Shown piece after piece: positions 1 through 11,200 of a stretch of 64,000 nt of DNA. How positions within the stretch are numbered: the first letter of the stretch is position 1; each line of letters starts with the position of its first letter. Source of the DNA: Actinostola sp. cb2023 (Eukaryota; Cnidaria; Anthozoa; Actiniaria; Actinostolidae); contig JAUJYZ010001540.1 in assembly GCA_033675265.1 (NCBI GenBank), positions 947,001-1,011,000 of the forward strand. Reading direction: 5' to 3'. Under the pieces are notes generated by a model. It did no database searches, was not told where the DNA came from, and saw nothing but the letters and a program-made list of their open reading frames with translations. The position numbers and the translations under genes are program-made.

Positions 1-251
1 CAAAGTTTATTGAAGTATATTTGTTCACAAACTTTTAGAAAAATTTACAACAAGATAGTGAGACCACACACCAAAATAAATATGAAATAAGGTTAAACAA
101 TCAACAAAGGCCAGGAATATTATTAGATATTATGCAAATTGTAGTATAATATTTCACTAACTGGTAATACAATACATTGTAATATTAATAATATTCATTT
201 AATATTAGGAATAAATTAAAGTGTAATCTTATTAAGAAATACCTATACTAA

Positions 252-458
252 GGGTGCGTTCGATTGACATTATTCCAGAATAGGAATACTTGGAATAATA
301 CGGAATGTCTGTTCCGATACCGGAATAAGCGGAATATATTCCAAACATTCTGCTCATCATAGCAGAATGCTTGGAATATTCTGGAATAATGACGTCATCC
401 ATCTGCCCCAGAATCTGGAATTATTCCTATTCCGGAATAAAGTCAATCGAACGCACCC
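252..458. mobile_element. PIF/Harbinger-type MITE
   Basis: A 207-bp foldback element ends in terminal inverted repeats GGGTGCGTTCGATTGAC and its complement, and is flanked by the direct repeat TAA (249-251 and 459-461). A 3-bp TWA target duplication with GGG-starting ends is typical of PIF/Harbinger elements. The interior is made of inverted copies of an ATTCC-rich motif and has no coding capacity. A diverged relative sits at 26972-27103. Confidence 0.8.
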
Positions 459-656
459 TAAGTATTTTTAAATAACCTAGACATAATTTGACATTTTATT
501 TAAACAAATTCTACTCAATTCCAATAATATCTAATTGTAATTGAATTGACTGGTTCGTCTATAAATTCACTCAATTTGATAAAATAATACAATACAATAG
601 TGATATCTGTTGTAATACTAGCTAACAGGAGGCCGCATCAATTTAAAAAAAACCTG

Positions 657-662
657 TTTATT
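657..662 (-). terminator. candidate polyadenylation signal of glycerate kinase
   Basis: AATAAA on the minus strand, about 95 bases past the glycerate kinase stop codon. The spacing fits a short 3' UTR. I see no other feature between the MITE at 252-458 and this gene. Confidence 0.5.
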
Positions 663-755
663 TAAGTGTCCAATGCATTCTAGAGCTTGCGCACTAATTG
701 GGGGACACTGTACTCTCACACACACTACCACTACAATTTCATATTAACAATTGAA

Positions 756-3700
756 TTATTGTGAGTCAACAAGTAGAATCTGAATATCCATCACATTAGT
801 GCCTGTCAGACCAGTCACAATGTGGTCTCTACCCTTCTTAAATCCAGAGTAAAAGGTATAAGAATCATTATTGTCTATAGACTGCTGAGGATTAAGACCA
901 TCAGCAATGGCCTCGGCAACCTGACTAGGGCCAGCAATAGCACCAGCAGCAGGGCACGGTCCATCTTGTCCATCAGTACCAGCACTTAGGAAGATAACAG
1001 AGTCCTTGTCATCAGCTGAGTCGAATATTTTTCCAGAATTGTGCATATTCAACGCACACGATAGGGCCATTTCTTGGTTTCGGCCACCAATTCCAGTTCC
1101 TTTGAGATTTACAGTTGTCTCTCCTGCGCCAATAACACACAATGGCTTTGTTGCACTTTTTACTTCATTTACTAAATTATCATTCAAGAGTTCCTTTCCT
1201 CCTGGAAGTACTTCTGCATCAAGTCTTTCTCCAGTCAATGCCAGACTTGCAAGATTTGCAAAGCCAACGCCAACCTCACGTGCTTCTCCATCTAATGTTG
1301 TAGATGCCACAAGGGGTGAGTAACCAAGAGATTGTGCTTCTTTTACAGCAGCATTGACAGCAATTCTGTTTGTCCCAACCAAGACATTTTTGACATGGGA
1401 GAAATTTGATTCATCTTGTTTTGAGGTAGTGTTCTTTTCGGCATCTTTCAAGTATTTCAGAACAGATGGAGGTACTTTTTGTTCAGCGTTTAGTTTAGCA
1501 ATGATGTTCATGCAGTCTGTAGGTGTAGAAGAGTCCAGGACTGTTGGGCCACTTGCTATGATATCAAGAGGATCACCAATCACATCAGACAATATCATAG
1601 TCACAACCTTTAACAAATATCAATAGATGAGCAATGGGAACTGTTGGGCCACTGGCTATGATATCAAGAGGATCTGACACCAATCACATCAGACAATATC
1701 ATAGTCACAACCTTTAACAAATATCAATAGATGAGCAATGGGAACTGAGGGAAATCTCCTTAGTATCACTTCAACTCTTTGGTCTATCTACTAGTGAACT
1801 GTTTATGTAAATGTATGGTCATAGCTATACTGTGAACAAACCCTCAATAGGGATTAACTTAACAAAATAATGACTGTTACAAAATCATTAATTGTAAAAG
1901 AAACAATGATTAAAGAATATGGAGCTGATGTACCATCCTAAGTACCACCATGTCTCACCTTTGCAGGATAAGCAATCTCAGCCAGTTTCCCGCCTTTCAA
2001 TTTGGAAAGGTTCTTGCGTATAGTGTTCAATTCATTGATAGTACCTCCACTTGAAGCTATGGCTTTGATTGTTTTCAATTTATCTTCCAAGTTTATTCCT
2101 TCAACAGGTGAAGGAAGAAGAGCAGATCCACCACCAGAGATCAATACTACAAGCAGATCTTCCTCCTTAACTCCTTCAGCTATCTGCTGGATCTGAGTTG
2201 CTGCATATTGAGCTCTCCAATCAGGAAGGTTATGTGCAGCACCTTCTATTACAGTAATTGGGCTGTTCTCTTTTAGCAGAGTGTTACTCACAAACTCCTC
2301 ACTTCCTGAATTCTGAGACAAAAAAGAAAAGCAAAGTGAACATTTCAAGAAAGTTGGTACCATCAGGAGCCCTCCATTTGTTATATATGAGGCTAAATGT
2401 AATTTAGTCCCCGTCCACACGTATCCGGATATCTTTTGAATCTGAAACTTTTTCGATGCGGATTAAAACAAATTCGCATCCACACGTAGCGTATTCGAAT
2501 CGTATTAGCCCGTCCACACGTATCCAGTTATTTTTGAATCTGCAACTTTTTCGATGCAGATTGGCATCCCGTCCACATGTATCCGGTGAATACGGTCGAT
2601 GAATCTGTGCAGTAAAGACTGGATCTGATACCGTGACGTCAACGTATTCAAAAATATACGGATTCGACCATCCACATGAGGCCCGTATTCACAGCATATT
2701 CAAAAAATTCCACTCTGGAGAGCATATTCAAAAAGATGGGATTCATCGACCGTATTCACTGTATACATGTGGACGAGAGGTCAATCTGCATTGAAAAAGT
2801 TGCGGATTCAAAGATATCTGGATACGTGTGGATGGGGCCTTAGGCAAGGTTAAAATCGAGACAATGCTGGCCAATGGCCTCGCTTGGGTACCCACAGTGT
2901 GGGGGTCCCCTAGACATGGGCAGGGGCTTACAATATGTGTCATCCGTCTGCTTGGCCCTTTTGCTGTCCATCATGGATTCAAAAGAGGCTTAAGGTGGTT
3001 CCCGCATAATGAATTACCGGTTTGCCGTATTTTTTAACTCGCTCGCTCCGCGTCAATATTGCTTGGATTTTATTGTGCTTAACACAATTACTAATTCAAC
3101 TATTCTGCCTTTGGACGGTGTATTCAAAATTATCATTGTAAGCCGTGTTTGTGAATGCCAGCCGATATTCAAACTACACTATTTTCACTAAAACTGCTGC
3201 AAAGAGTTTTTCCCTCGTACGATTTTTTTTAAACTTCGTGAATGGCCTTTTGAGGTCCATAGTGATGTTCTGACGAGGTAAGAAGGAAATTGATCGAGCC
3301 AAAATCACGTAACAACCGAAAGGTCCAAATTTTGACAACAAAAATATGAACTGGTGATTTCGGCTCGATCAATTTTCTTCTTACCTCGTCAGAACATTAC
3401 TAGGGACTTCAAAAGTCCATTAACGAAGTTTAAAAAAAATCGTACGAGGGAAAAACGCTTGGCAGCAGTTTTAGTGAAAATAGTGTCGTTTGAATATCGG
3501 CTGACATTCACAAACACGGCTTACAATGATAATTTTGAATACACCGTCCAAAGGCAGAATAGTTGAATTAGTATTTGTGTTAAGCACAATAAAATCCAAG
3601 CAATATTGACGCGGAGCGAGCGAGTTAAAAAATACGGCAAACCGGTCATTCATTATGCGGGAACCACCTTAAGCAAGCGAATCGAGAATCTCATTACTAA

Positions 3701-5368
3701 GCTGATCCTCACTTGTGGCAACCAACTCCAAGCTCATCTATTGGTGATGAGTTTAAATACTATTGTGAGCCATGCTGCTTGACGATCAGGATCAGATCAG
3801 ATATTAGTATATCGGCATGAAAATGGTTTTCATTGAGCTTGGAATGTCAGTAAAAGTAGCAAATAGAAGTGTCAGCAGCTCCTGACTGTTAAGAATGAGG
3901 GTTTATCATGTAATTTCAAAACTCATACATGTAGGACAAAAAAATGATTATGTACTGTTTAATAAATGAGCAAGAGTGTTTTATCGGGTGATCTGCAAGT
4001 TTATTGAACAGCTTTATAAATGATCCGTCCAAAGTAATACATTTTCGGATGATTTCAGCAAGAAAACAGCAAGGAAAACACAAACATAGCAGTATAGTGT
4101 TGCTTCTAACAACTCCTCACACATGCGCACCGATACTACTGATACTCTCAAAAAGATCCCACATTTGAACAACAGTCCAAAAGTGTGACCAAGGAGCAAT
4201 CTTTCTGGACAACATATATGTCATCCCGTACAGGGAACTGGGAGGTCAATGATACAACACCAATATGAGACCTTAATCCCTTATCAGTATTCTTTATATA
4301 AACAATACTAATAAGCAGTGCATTACCGGGTATAAAGGTACATGCACGTGATGGATTTTGTCCTTCTCATTGGATGAATTGCTCATTAATTATGCATGAG
4401 TTTTTGAACATAGCTGGAAAGAGTTTGTTGAAATTTGTAAAAATGTAAAGTTTGGAAAAGATCGCTTCACAAATTGCAAAGATATGAATTTTCAAAAATC
4501 AAAATTTTGTATGAAAACCTTTGTTGGAGGCAAGAGTTGCCGCCAAGCGTAAATTTCCAAAGATTTTCATTTAAATTTCGATTTTTGAAAATGCATATCT
4601 TCGCAATTTGTGAAGCGATCTTTTCCAAACTTCACATTTTTACTAATTTCAACGAGCTCTTTCCAGCTATGATAATCATTTTTTGTCCTATGAGTTTTGA
4701 AATTACATGATAATCCCTCATTGCTATTTTCCTTTATTTTTACTTGATGGAATCTGATTGGCTCTAGAACAATGGAAAACATTGTTTAATATTTACAGCT
4801 GGCCAGACGGTTTATTACACCAGCCACAACAGACCGACAATGCCTTTTATATCAGGCTATTTATTTATTAATGCAATGAAAATAATTCTCGTTCAAGGCA
4901 GTATTAACTATTAAGTTAGTTGCTTTGTAGGCGTCCTGCAACACTCTAATATTGCACATAATAATAGCCCCATTAACACCTGATGTCCGATTTTAGATAC
5001 TAATTAGATTAACACAAACTACTGGTTAAGCAGTTTGGAGTATTCACCTTAATGGCGTCTTGTAAACCACAAGGAATGCTGGCTACACCTTTGACGATAT
5101 TCTGAGCACCCAAGATGTCTTCCACAGCTCTAGCCATGCCAAGAACTGCTTTGCCAAATGCTACAACGTAAACGTTTTTGTAGACCAAATACTCGGCATC
5201 ATTATTGACAAGAAGCCTTGTTTTGTTTAAAGACAAGCTGTTTTTCACCATTTCTTGAGGAGTGACGGCTTTTAAAGCAGAACCAAATATTCTCACTGCA
5301 TCAGAACGAAGATTGGAGCGAAGGACTCCGGTCAAGTGAAGACGGCGAATTTGGCAAAACATGGTCAT
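756..5368 (-). CDS. GLYCTK: D-glycerate kinase, three exons
   Basis: Exons 5048-5368, 1959-2312 and 756-1607 (minus strand) join in one frame to 508 residues, near the usual ~520 of animal glycerate kinase (DUF4147 plus MOFRL family). The enzyme phosphorylates D-glycerate in serine and fructose catabolism. Visible motifs are ISGGGSALL at residues 165-173, GAGETTVNLKG at 385-395 followed by GGRNQEMAL, and SAGTDGQDGP from 433. The first ~30 residues are basic and nearly free of acids, consistent with a mitochondrial presequence (inference). Met3 (5362) is an alternative start. Both introns are GT-AG and all junctions are phase 0. Intron 1 (2313-5047) is crowded with foldback elements. The acceptor of exon 3 lies in a tandem duplication (1541-1744). 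The gene is head-to-head with ITPR. Confidence 0.93.
1541..1744 (-). repeat. tandem duplication of the exon 3 splice acceptor of glycerate kinase
   Basis: Two adjacent copies (1541-1640 and 1641-1744) of about 100 bp cover the first ~67 bases of exon 3 and its intron end. The outer copy keeps the acceptor (decoy exon start at 1711, minus strand). It differs mainly by a 4-base insertion that shifts the frame and brings a stop codon, so it is a non-functional pseudo-exon start. Confidence 0.85.
2408..2839. mobile_element. foldback element with TCCACACGTATCC ends
   Basis: The left end CCCCGTCCACACGTATCCGG and the right end with the inverse (CGTGTGGATGGGG) form inverted repeats of about 50 bp. 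Shorter internal copies of TCCACACGTATCC and of a run near TTTTTCGATGC alternate in both orientations. It sits in glycerate kinase intron 1. I could not define a target-site duplication, so the superfamily is open. A related fragment with similar ends is near 32219-32347 in ITPR intron 25. Confidence 0.65.
2994..3668. mobile_element. 675-bp perfect-arm foldback element, TTAA-flanked
   Basis: Two arms of ~310 bp (2994-3310 and 3350-3668) are near-perfect reverse complements around a ~40-bp centre. Ends are GGTGGTTCCCGCATAATG and its complement, and each side is followed by TTAA (2990-2993, 3669-3672). A TTAA duplication is the piggyBac hallmark, but the ends do not start with the usual CC, so the assignment is an inference. 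Short open frames in both arms are mirror images and not genes. Confidence 0.75.
3896..4725. repeat. nested inverted repeats in glycerate kinase intron 1
   Basis: An inner pair (about 4409-4510 and 4563-4672) starts with CATAGCTGGAAAGAG and forms a hairpin with ~100-bp arms. An outer pair (about 3896-3950 and 4670-4725), recognisable by TCATGTAATTTCAAAACTCA, encloses it. This looks like one MITE interrupted or rearranged by another. No coding potential. Confidence 0.6.
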
Positions 5369-5988
5369 CAGAAGGGTTGTTTGTCAAGCAGATAACTAGA
5401 GATGAAGACTAAAGAACCTTAACAAAATACGGGAAACGAAAACATCGCAATCAAACAACGTTTTAAAACTAGAACGGCTTTACAAAAATACCAGCTCAGA
5501 TATGCATCCCTTGTCCACACGAAGGCTGACAACAAGACCCCCACCCCCTTCCCCCTCAGGATATTTTTCTTCGGGATAATAGAAAAATCCTCCCTTTTCT
5601 AAAATACCAGTTAACATCTCGCAACTTTTGATGTGTATATTAAAATGTTAAAAACCTGCTCAGAATGCTTTTAATGGCGCTTGAGGATATTTTAACCCAT
5701 ACATTTTATATTTCTATCCCCACCTACCCTTCCTTCGTAGGTTCATTGTTTTCGAATCAGACTGGACCCAGTCCAACAACCGTGTGCATGTGAATGTTTA
5801 GAGGAAGAAAGTGAGCTGAAGTGTCCTTCCTTCTTTGTTTGCTTTCGCAACGAATTCCTACGTAGAGTCGCTAATGCAGTTGTAACGACCGAGCTATGTC
5901 TACGGCGATGCCGTCTACAAATTGCAGCGTCTCTCTATTAATTTAGTTCAAGTCTGGCGGGAAAGTGAGAAGTGTATGGTGCCCCAAG
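5369..5988. promoter_or_regulatory. shared upstream region of GLYCTK and ITPR
   Basis: 620 bp separate the two divergent start codons, so both promoters and 5' UTRs must lie here unless there are distant leader exons. Two small upstream AUGs precede the ITPR start: one near 5895 (16-codon uORF) and one at 5976 that overlaps the ITPR start out of frame. No convincing TATA box is visible. Confidence 0.55.
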
Positions 5989-6458
5989 ATGGCCCAACAA
6001 ACATGCTTTCTACACGTTGGGGATATTACGTCCCTCTACGCCGAGGGGAATGTCAATGGCTTTATTAGTACTCTTGGGTAAGAGCATTGATATGTCAGAG
6101 GATATATTGGTTGAAATTGTATAGTGGATTTCAATATGAGAGATGAGTAGATTCTGCTTGTTCTTTTGACAGTCTTATCGATGATCGATGTGTTGTACAA
6201 CCTTCGGCTGGTGATCTTTCAAACCCTCCTAAGAAATTCCGAGGCAAGTTTCCTAATAGACCACCATGATAATGGACGCCTTCATGTTCTGCACTTCTTG
6301 TTGGCATAACGTGTGATCTGCTCACCTCAACCTTTCCCCTTTCAGATTGCCTGTTCAAAATATGCTCGATGAACAGATACTCTGCTCAAAAGCAGTTTTG
6401 GAAAGCAGCAAAACCTACTACTTCTGCTACAGATGCAGTATTACTGAAGAAACTTCAC
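5989..6458 (+). CDS. ITPR: ITPR exons 1-3: start and first beta-trefoil
   Basis: Exons 5989-6077, 6173-6243 and 6346-6458 encode residues 1-91. The start at 5989 gives [20 protein letters not shown], matching the family N-terminus (FLHIGDIVSLYAEGS), followed by GFISTLG, DDRCVV, NPPKKFR, DCLFK and QKQFWKAAK. Exon 2 ends CCGAG and is followed by gcaagt, a GC-AG intron with an otherwise perfect donor; phases 2, 1 and 0 agree only with this junction. These exons are too short to stand out as open frames. They sit 3.9 kb ahead of exon 4. Confidence 0.92.
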
Positions 6459-8196
6459 GTAAGGCGGACATTTTCATAGTAATATCGAAAGTCTAAATTT
6501 CCCGTTTCAGTATTATTAATCGTTGCTATTTTTCTGATCTAAAAATGTCGCGACCAAATGTACGACCACTAGTACTCCATAACTCCCATAAGGACCCCAA
6601 CTTTTATGAAAGAATTAATTATTGCCGAAGTATTATTATTTTTATTTTGAAAAGAGTGAAAATACACTATTGTTTTGGCATTTTATTCCGGTGACAGTGC
6701 AATAAACAACCATTTCGTCATGAATTTCTTTGAGCTGCTTTTTGTTGTGTAGGTGGTAAACATTGCTTTGAAACGTCGGGTTTTATTGTTTATATGTAGA
6801 TTTCCAATATTCCTTTTAATTTAATTTCATAAAGCATCGTCATATCTACTTGGTAAAAACGTCCGTCATGGGAATGATATTCACAACCTGGTTTAGTATA
6901 TTGACCTTCAATTCATAAAGATCGAGTCCTACACTACAGAAACATCGTGTTTTGGTTCTTGAGTTCGAACTCTCGATTTTCCCATTATAAATTAGCGAGT
7001 AAATTGTTCTTCGTGAGTGTCAGCTACCACAGGGAGAACAAATAGCCATTATATATTATAGCGAAAAAGCTTACGGCGTTACATAATTTAATATTTTTTT
7101 GTTTGTGTGTTTGTCCATTTTGAAGACATTTGACCATGCATTTTTAACCTAGAGGCTAGATATAATATTCAATATCGCCAAAGAACGATTGATAACAGAT
7201 ATGATAGATAAATGTATATAATTAAACTTTAGATATTAATGAAGGGAGAACATTTCTTCGATGTGAAATGTCTTTGAGGATATATCCTGCTGGGACAATT
7301 AAGATTTTCTTGAAATGTGAGAAATGGAAATTTAAAAAATCTATATTTTTAACCTATTATACTTTTGTTCTGTGTTTTCCCAAAATGACAGAAAACATTT
7401 GATTCACTGGATGTAGTGGTATTACCATGTTTCTTAATAATAATCATTTAACAGAAATGAAAATATGGAGAAAAAAATGAAGAAATGAGAAAATGGGAAA
7501 AGTAGTGTATAGGATGAAACATTAAAGAGTGAGATATCATAGCATATCTTTGTTATCCCTTAGTAGTTGTGAAAAACATTTTCAGCGAACAGATGTTCCT
7601 TGTATGAATATTTAAAAGCCAACATCTTGCTTGATGACATGCATTGCAAACCCATGCAGTAATTCAATTTGTTGTACTTGATGACATCCTTAAATCGAAG
7701 GGAAATAGATATATGTGTACAATATGTATGTCTGTGTTTAATGGTTATAATTCTAGAGTAGGTTGTGGTTGTTTGGCGCTAACTATGGTTAATATCTCTG
7801 ATTTCATGGAGCCAAATTATGGAATATTTATCAAATTCACTTTCAAATGTGTAGACGTATTCAGAGGAGTTAGTGAATTAGCTATTATTATTATTATTAT
7901 TAGTAGTAGTAGTAGTAGTAGTATTAGCAGCCCATACTAGTGTACTTACTTGCTAGTTTCCATTTATATTAGTTGTGTTAGTTATTTCTGCCATCTGTTC
8001 TATTGTGGTCTAGGAAAATAATAGTTTTGAAGATTGTCTTTCAATTGATAAAACTTAAGATATGTAGTTCAATTTTCCATGCAATGGATGAATAAGCATA
8101 TGAATAAATGGATGGATGAATGACTGAATGTGTGCACATGATTGACAGACTGATTGATCGACTGACTGAATCAATGACTGTCTGATCGATTGTCGG

Positions 8197-8239
<43 letters not shown>

Positions 8240-11200
8240 GAATGAATGACTGAATGAATGACTGACTAATTGACTGTCTCTGAGTGAGTGAGTGACTAAC
8301 TGACTTAGTTAGTGACTGACTGACTGAGTTAGTAACTGATTGACTGTCTCTGACTGAGTGACTGACTGAGTTAGTGACTGACTGACTGAGTTAAGTAACT
8401 GATTGACTGTCTCTGACTGAGTGACTGACTGACTGAGTTAGTGACTGATTGACTGTCTGAGTGAGTGATCGAGTTAGTGACTGACTGGCTGAGTTAGTGA
8501 CTGACTGAGTGAGTGAGTGAGTTAGTGACTGACTGACTGAGTGAGCTAGTGACTGACTGACTGACTGACTGACTGACTGACTGACTGACTGACTGAGTGA
8601 GTGAGTGAGTGAGTGAGTGAGTGAGTGACTGACTGACTGAGTGACTGACTGACTGAGTGAGTGAGTGAGTGAGTGAGTGACTGACTGACTGAGTGAGCTA
8701 GTGACTGACTGACTGACTGACTGAGTGACTGACTGACTGACTGACTGAGTGAGTGAGTGAGTGAGTGAGTTAGTGACTGACTGACTGACTGACTGATTAA
8801 TGCATCAATGAATTCAATAATATTATTGGTGTACATGTAACACATAACAAAAAAGAGTGAATTCAAAAAAGATGAATAATTAATTGTATTTCATCACGAA
8901 GGACATTCAATTTTTTTTATTTTATATATAAAATCTTTTAATAGACAGGCTCTGTGAAGAGAACAGTGTTGCATAATGCATACATTGATGCAATACAAGT
9001 CTTAATTTAGCCTACTAAGTATATATCTTATCTTTCCAAATGTCTTCCTTGCTATTCAGTTTACATCCTGCTTCACTAATTTCTGGATATGTGCTTTGAG
9101 ATGCCTCAGCTGATTGGTTTGTTTGCTGAAGACAGTCCTAATGGAAAACATTAGCTGACATTTTTATGAGATTTGTTCATGTTCTTTGCTTTCCTTTGTG
9201 TTTGCTATCATCTGAATGGTCCCTGAGAGAAATTTTAAAGTTTAATATTTGATGTGTTTACATTAGACCGCTAATAAGTTGATTTATAGATTGTGTATCT
9301 GTGTATTCCATCTCTACACTTAGACCATTCAAGGACTACAAATTATTCATGCATCCTAAAATATCTCACATCTCATATCTTATTTATCAAGGTCAATTCT
9401 GATCTCTAAAGTAGTCTTGGAGAAAAACCCCAAACAATGCATCCTGTCAAGCACCCACGTAACTTGAATATCACAAGTAGATTCATGACAGTTGAAAGGA
9501 TTTTTGATTGAACTAAATTCATTATGAATCTCAAAAATGTTTAATTTTAACTCCTTCAACACATCTTGTGTCATTGCCATCATTAGCTTAGAAAACTCAT
9601 TTCCTTACTGTTTATCAGGTTGATAATAAAGTACTTAATTTCTCATTACATTTTATGCTGATAGATTTGTATTTCTTGTGTCAGTAGGACAATAGTTTTT
9701 CATCTATTTGTCTTGCAATGGTTATTTTCACCCCAAACTGTTGTAATGATAAGTACACATCAGTACAATAATTACTGACATGATTGATTATTACCAATTA
9801 CAAGTGCAATTACGGTGAAAAGGCAAATGTAGCTAAAATGACTTGATTATAAAGTGTAATTTAATAAACTCGCAGATCATGTTTTATCGGATATAAAAAC
9901 CACAATGTGCAGCAATCTGAGCTTTTGTTGAACAACTTAAAAAATATGTACACCATACCTTCATTTCATATATTCTGCAAAAATATTCAAGATTAAATAA
10001 GTTTGGCCAAGAAAACCCAAGTTAAAGTGTATGTAAGTTAGGACAAATCTTTGTCCAATTTAAAACACCAGTCACGTCACAGTTATGGGTTTCATTGTAT
10101 TTTGCTCATTAATTATTCATGTTTTTGGGAAAATAGAGAGCCACCTTAAAATCCATAGCAATCCAGCTGGGTTCCTACTTCCTCCTTTTGTTAACAAAAA
10201 GAAACGAATAAATCATTGTATTGTTGAAACAGCAGAGTTTGTTCCACTTGTTCAAATACATACAGGCGGTTGGTATTGTATGATTGCAATACCAACCCTG
10301 TATGTATTTGAACAAACTCTGCTATTTCAACAATACATTGATTTATTTGTTTCTTTGTGTCTTTGTCTTTGTAATTGTACAGCATGCAGCAGAACTTGAG
10401 AAGAAACAAAATGAGACAGAGTACAAGAAGATGCTTGGGAGTGTTGTGCAGTATGGAAGTGTTGTACAGGTAGTTAGACTCCATCAGAACCTGGGTGTGT
10501 GTCACATACCTGAGTTATACGGGTGGTCAGGTTCAACAGTGTCAATGCCCAAACATGATATAATGTTTGTTTGATTTTGTATTATTTCTTACAGCTTCTT
10601 CATGTTAAAAGTAACAAGTTCCTCACAGTTAATAAAAGATTACCAGCTTTACGAGAGAAGAATGCAATGAGGGTCACATTGGACCCTAATGGTAACGAGG
10701 TAGGCAACCTGTATTATTCCCACAGACTCATATGACTCGCTAATCTTGAGATAGAGTAGATAGAGTGCACTTTTACATAGTGTTAAAGTTTCTATGTACA
10801 TGTACGTCAATGCAGTCTCTACTAGTAGTTTAACTGCTTGTCCCAGCAGTATCAGTTTAAATATTAAAAATACATCGAAAATAAGCTTTCATGATGATCA
10901 TGCTAGACTTTCCCTGCTGCCCTCCTTGTGCTATCCTGTTGTGTAAGGTAAGGTCTTTACTTCTCCACAGGGTTCTTGGTTTTATATCTCTCCTTTCTAT
11001 AAACTAAGAGCTGCAGGAGACAACGTAAGTAATCTTGAAATAACACATCTCTAGCTACACTTTGAGAACCAGAATACCATGACAATGTACATCTGTAATG
11101 TACTAAAGAAATAGATTCCATTTTGCCGTGCATCTGTACTCTTATAGATGCACAGATTGATGAGTCAAAATGTCGTGAGATAAACAAAGTATGTCATCTG

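Larger units (their letters stand above)
6459..10382 (+). other. ITPR intron 3 (3.9 kb), no gene seen
   Basis: AT-rich intronic sequence. It holds a short ATT/AGT microsatellite (7880-7925), the 8107-8798 tetranucleotide array, and a hairpin (10201-10353) just before exon 4. Open frames here are short, lack family features and are interrupted. Confidence 0.7.

Noticed and set aside
7644..7940. 98-codon frame in ITPR intron 3
   Set aside because: It ends in a microsatellite, has no recognisable domain, and has no supporting splice or start context.
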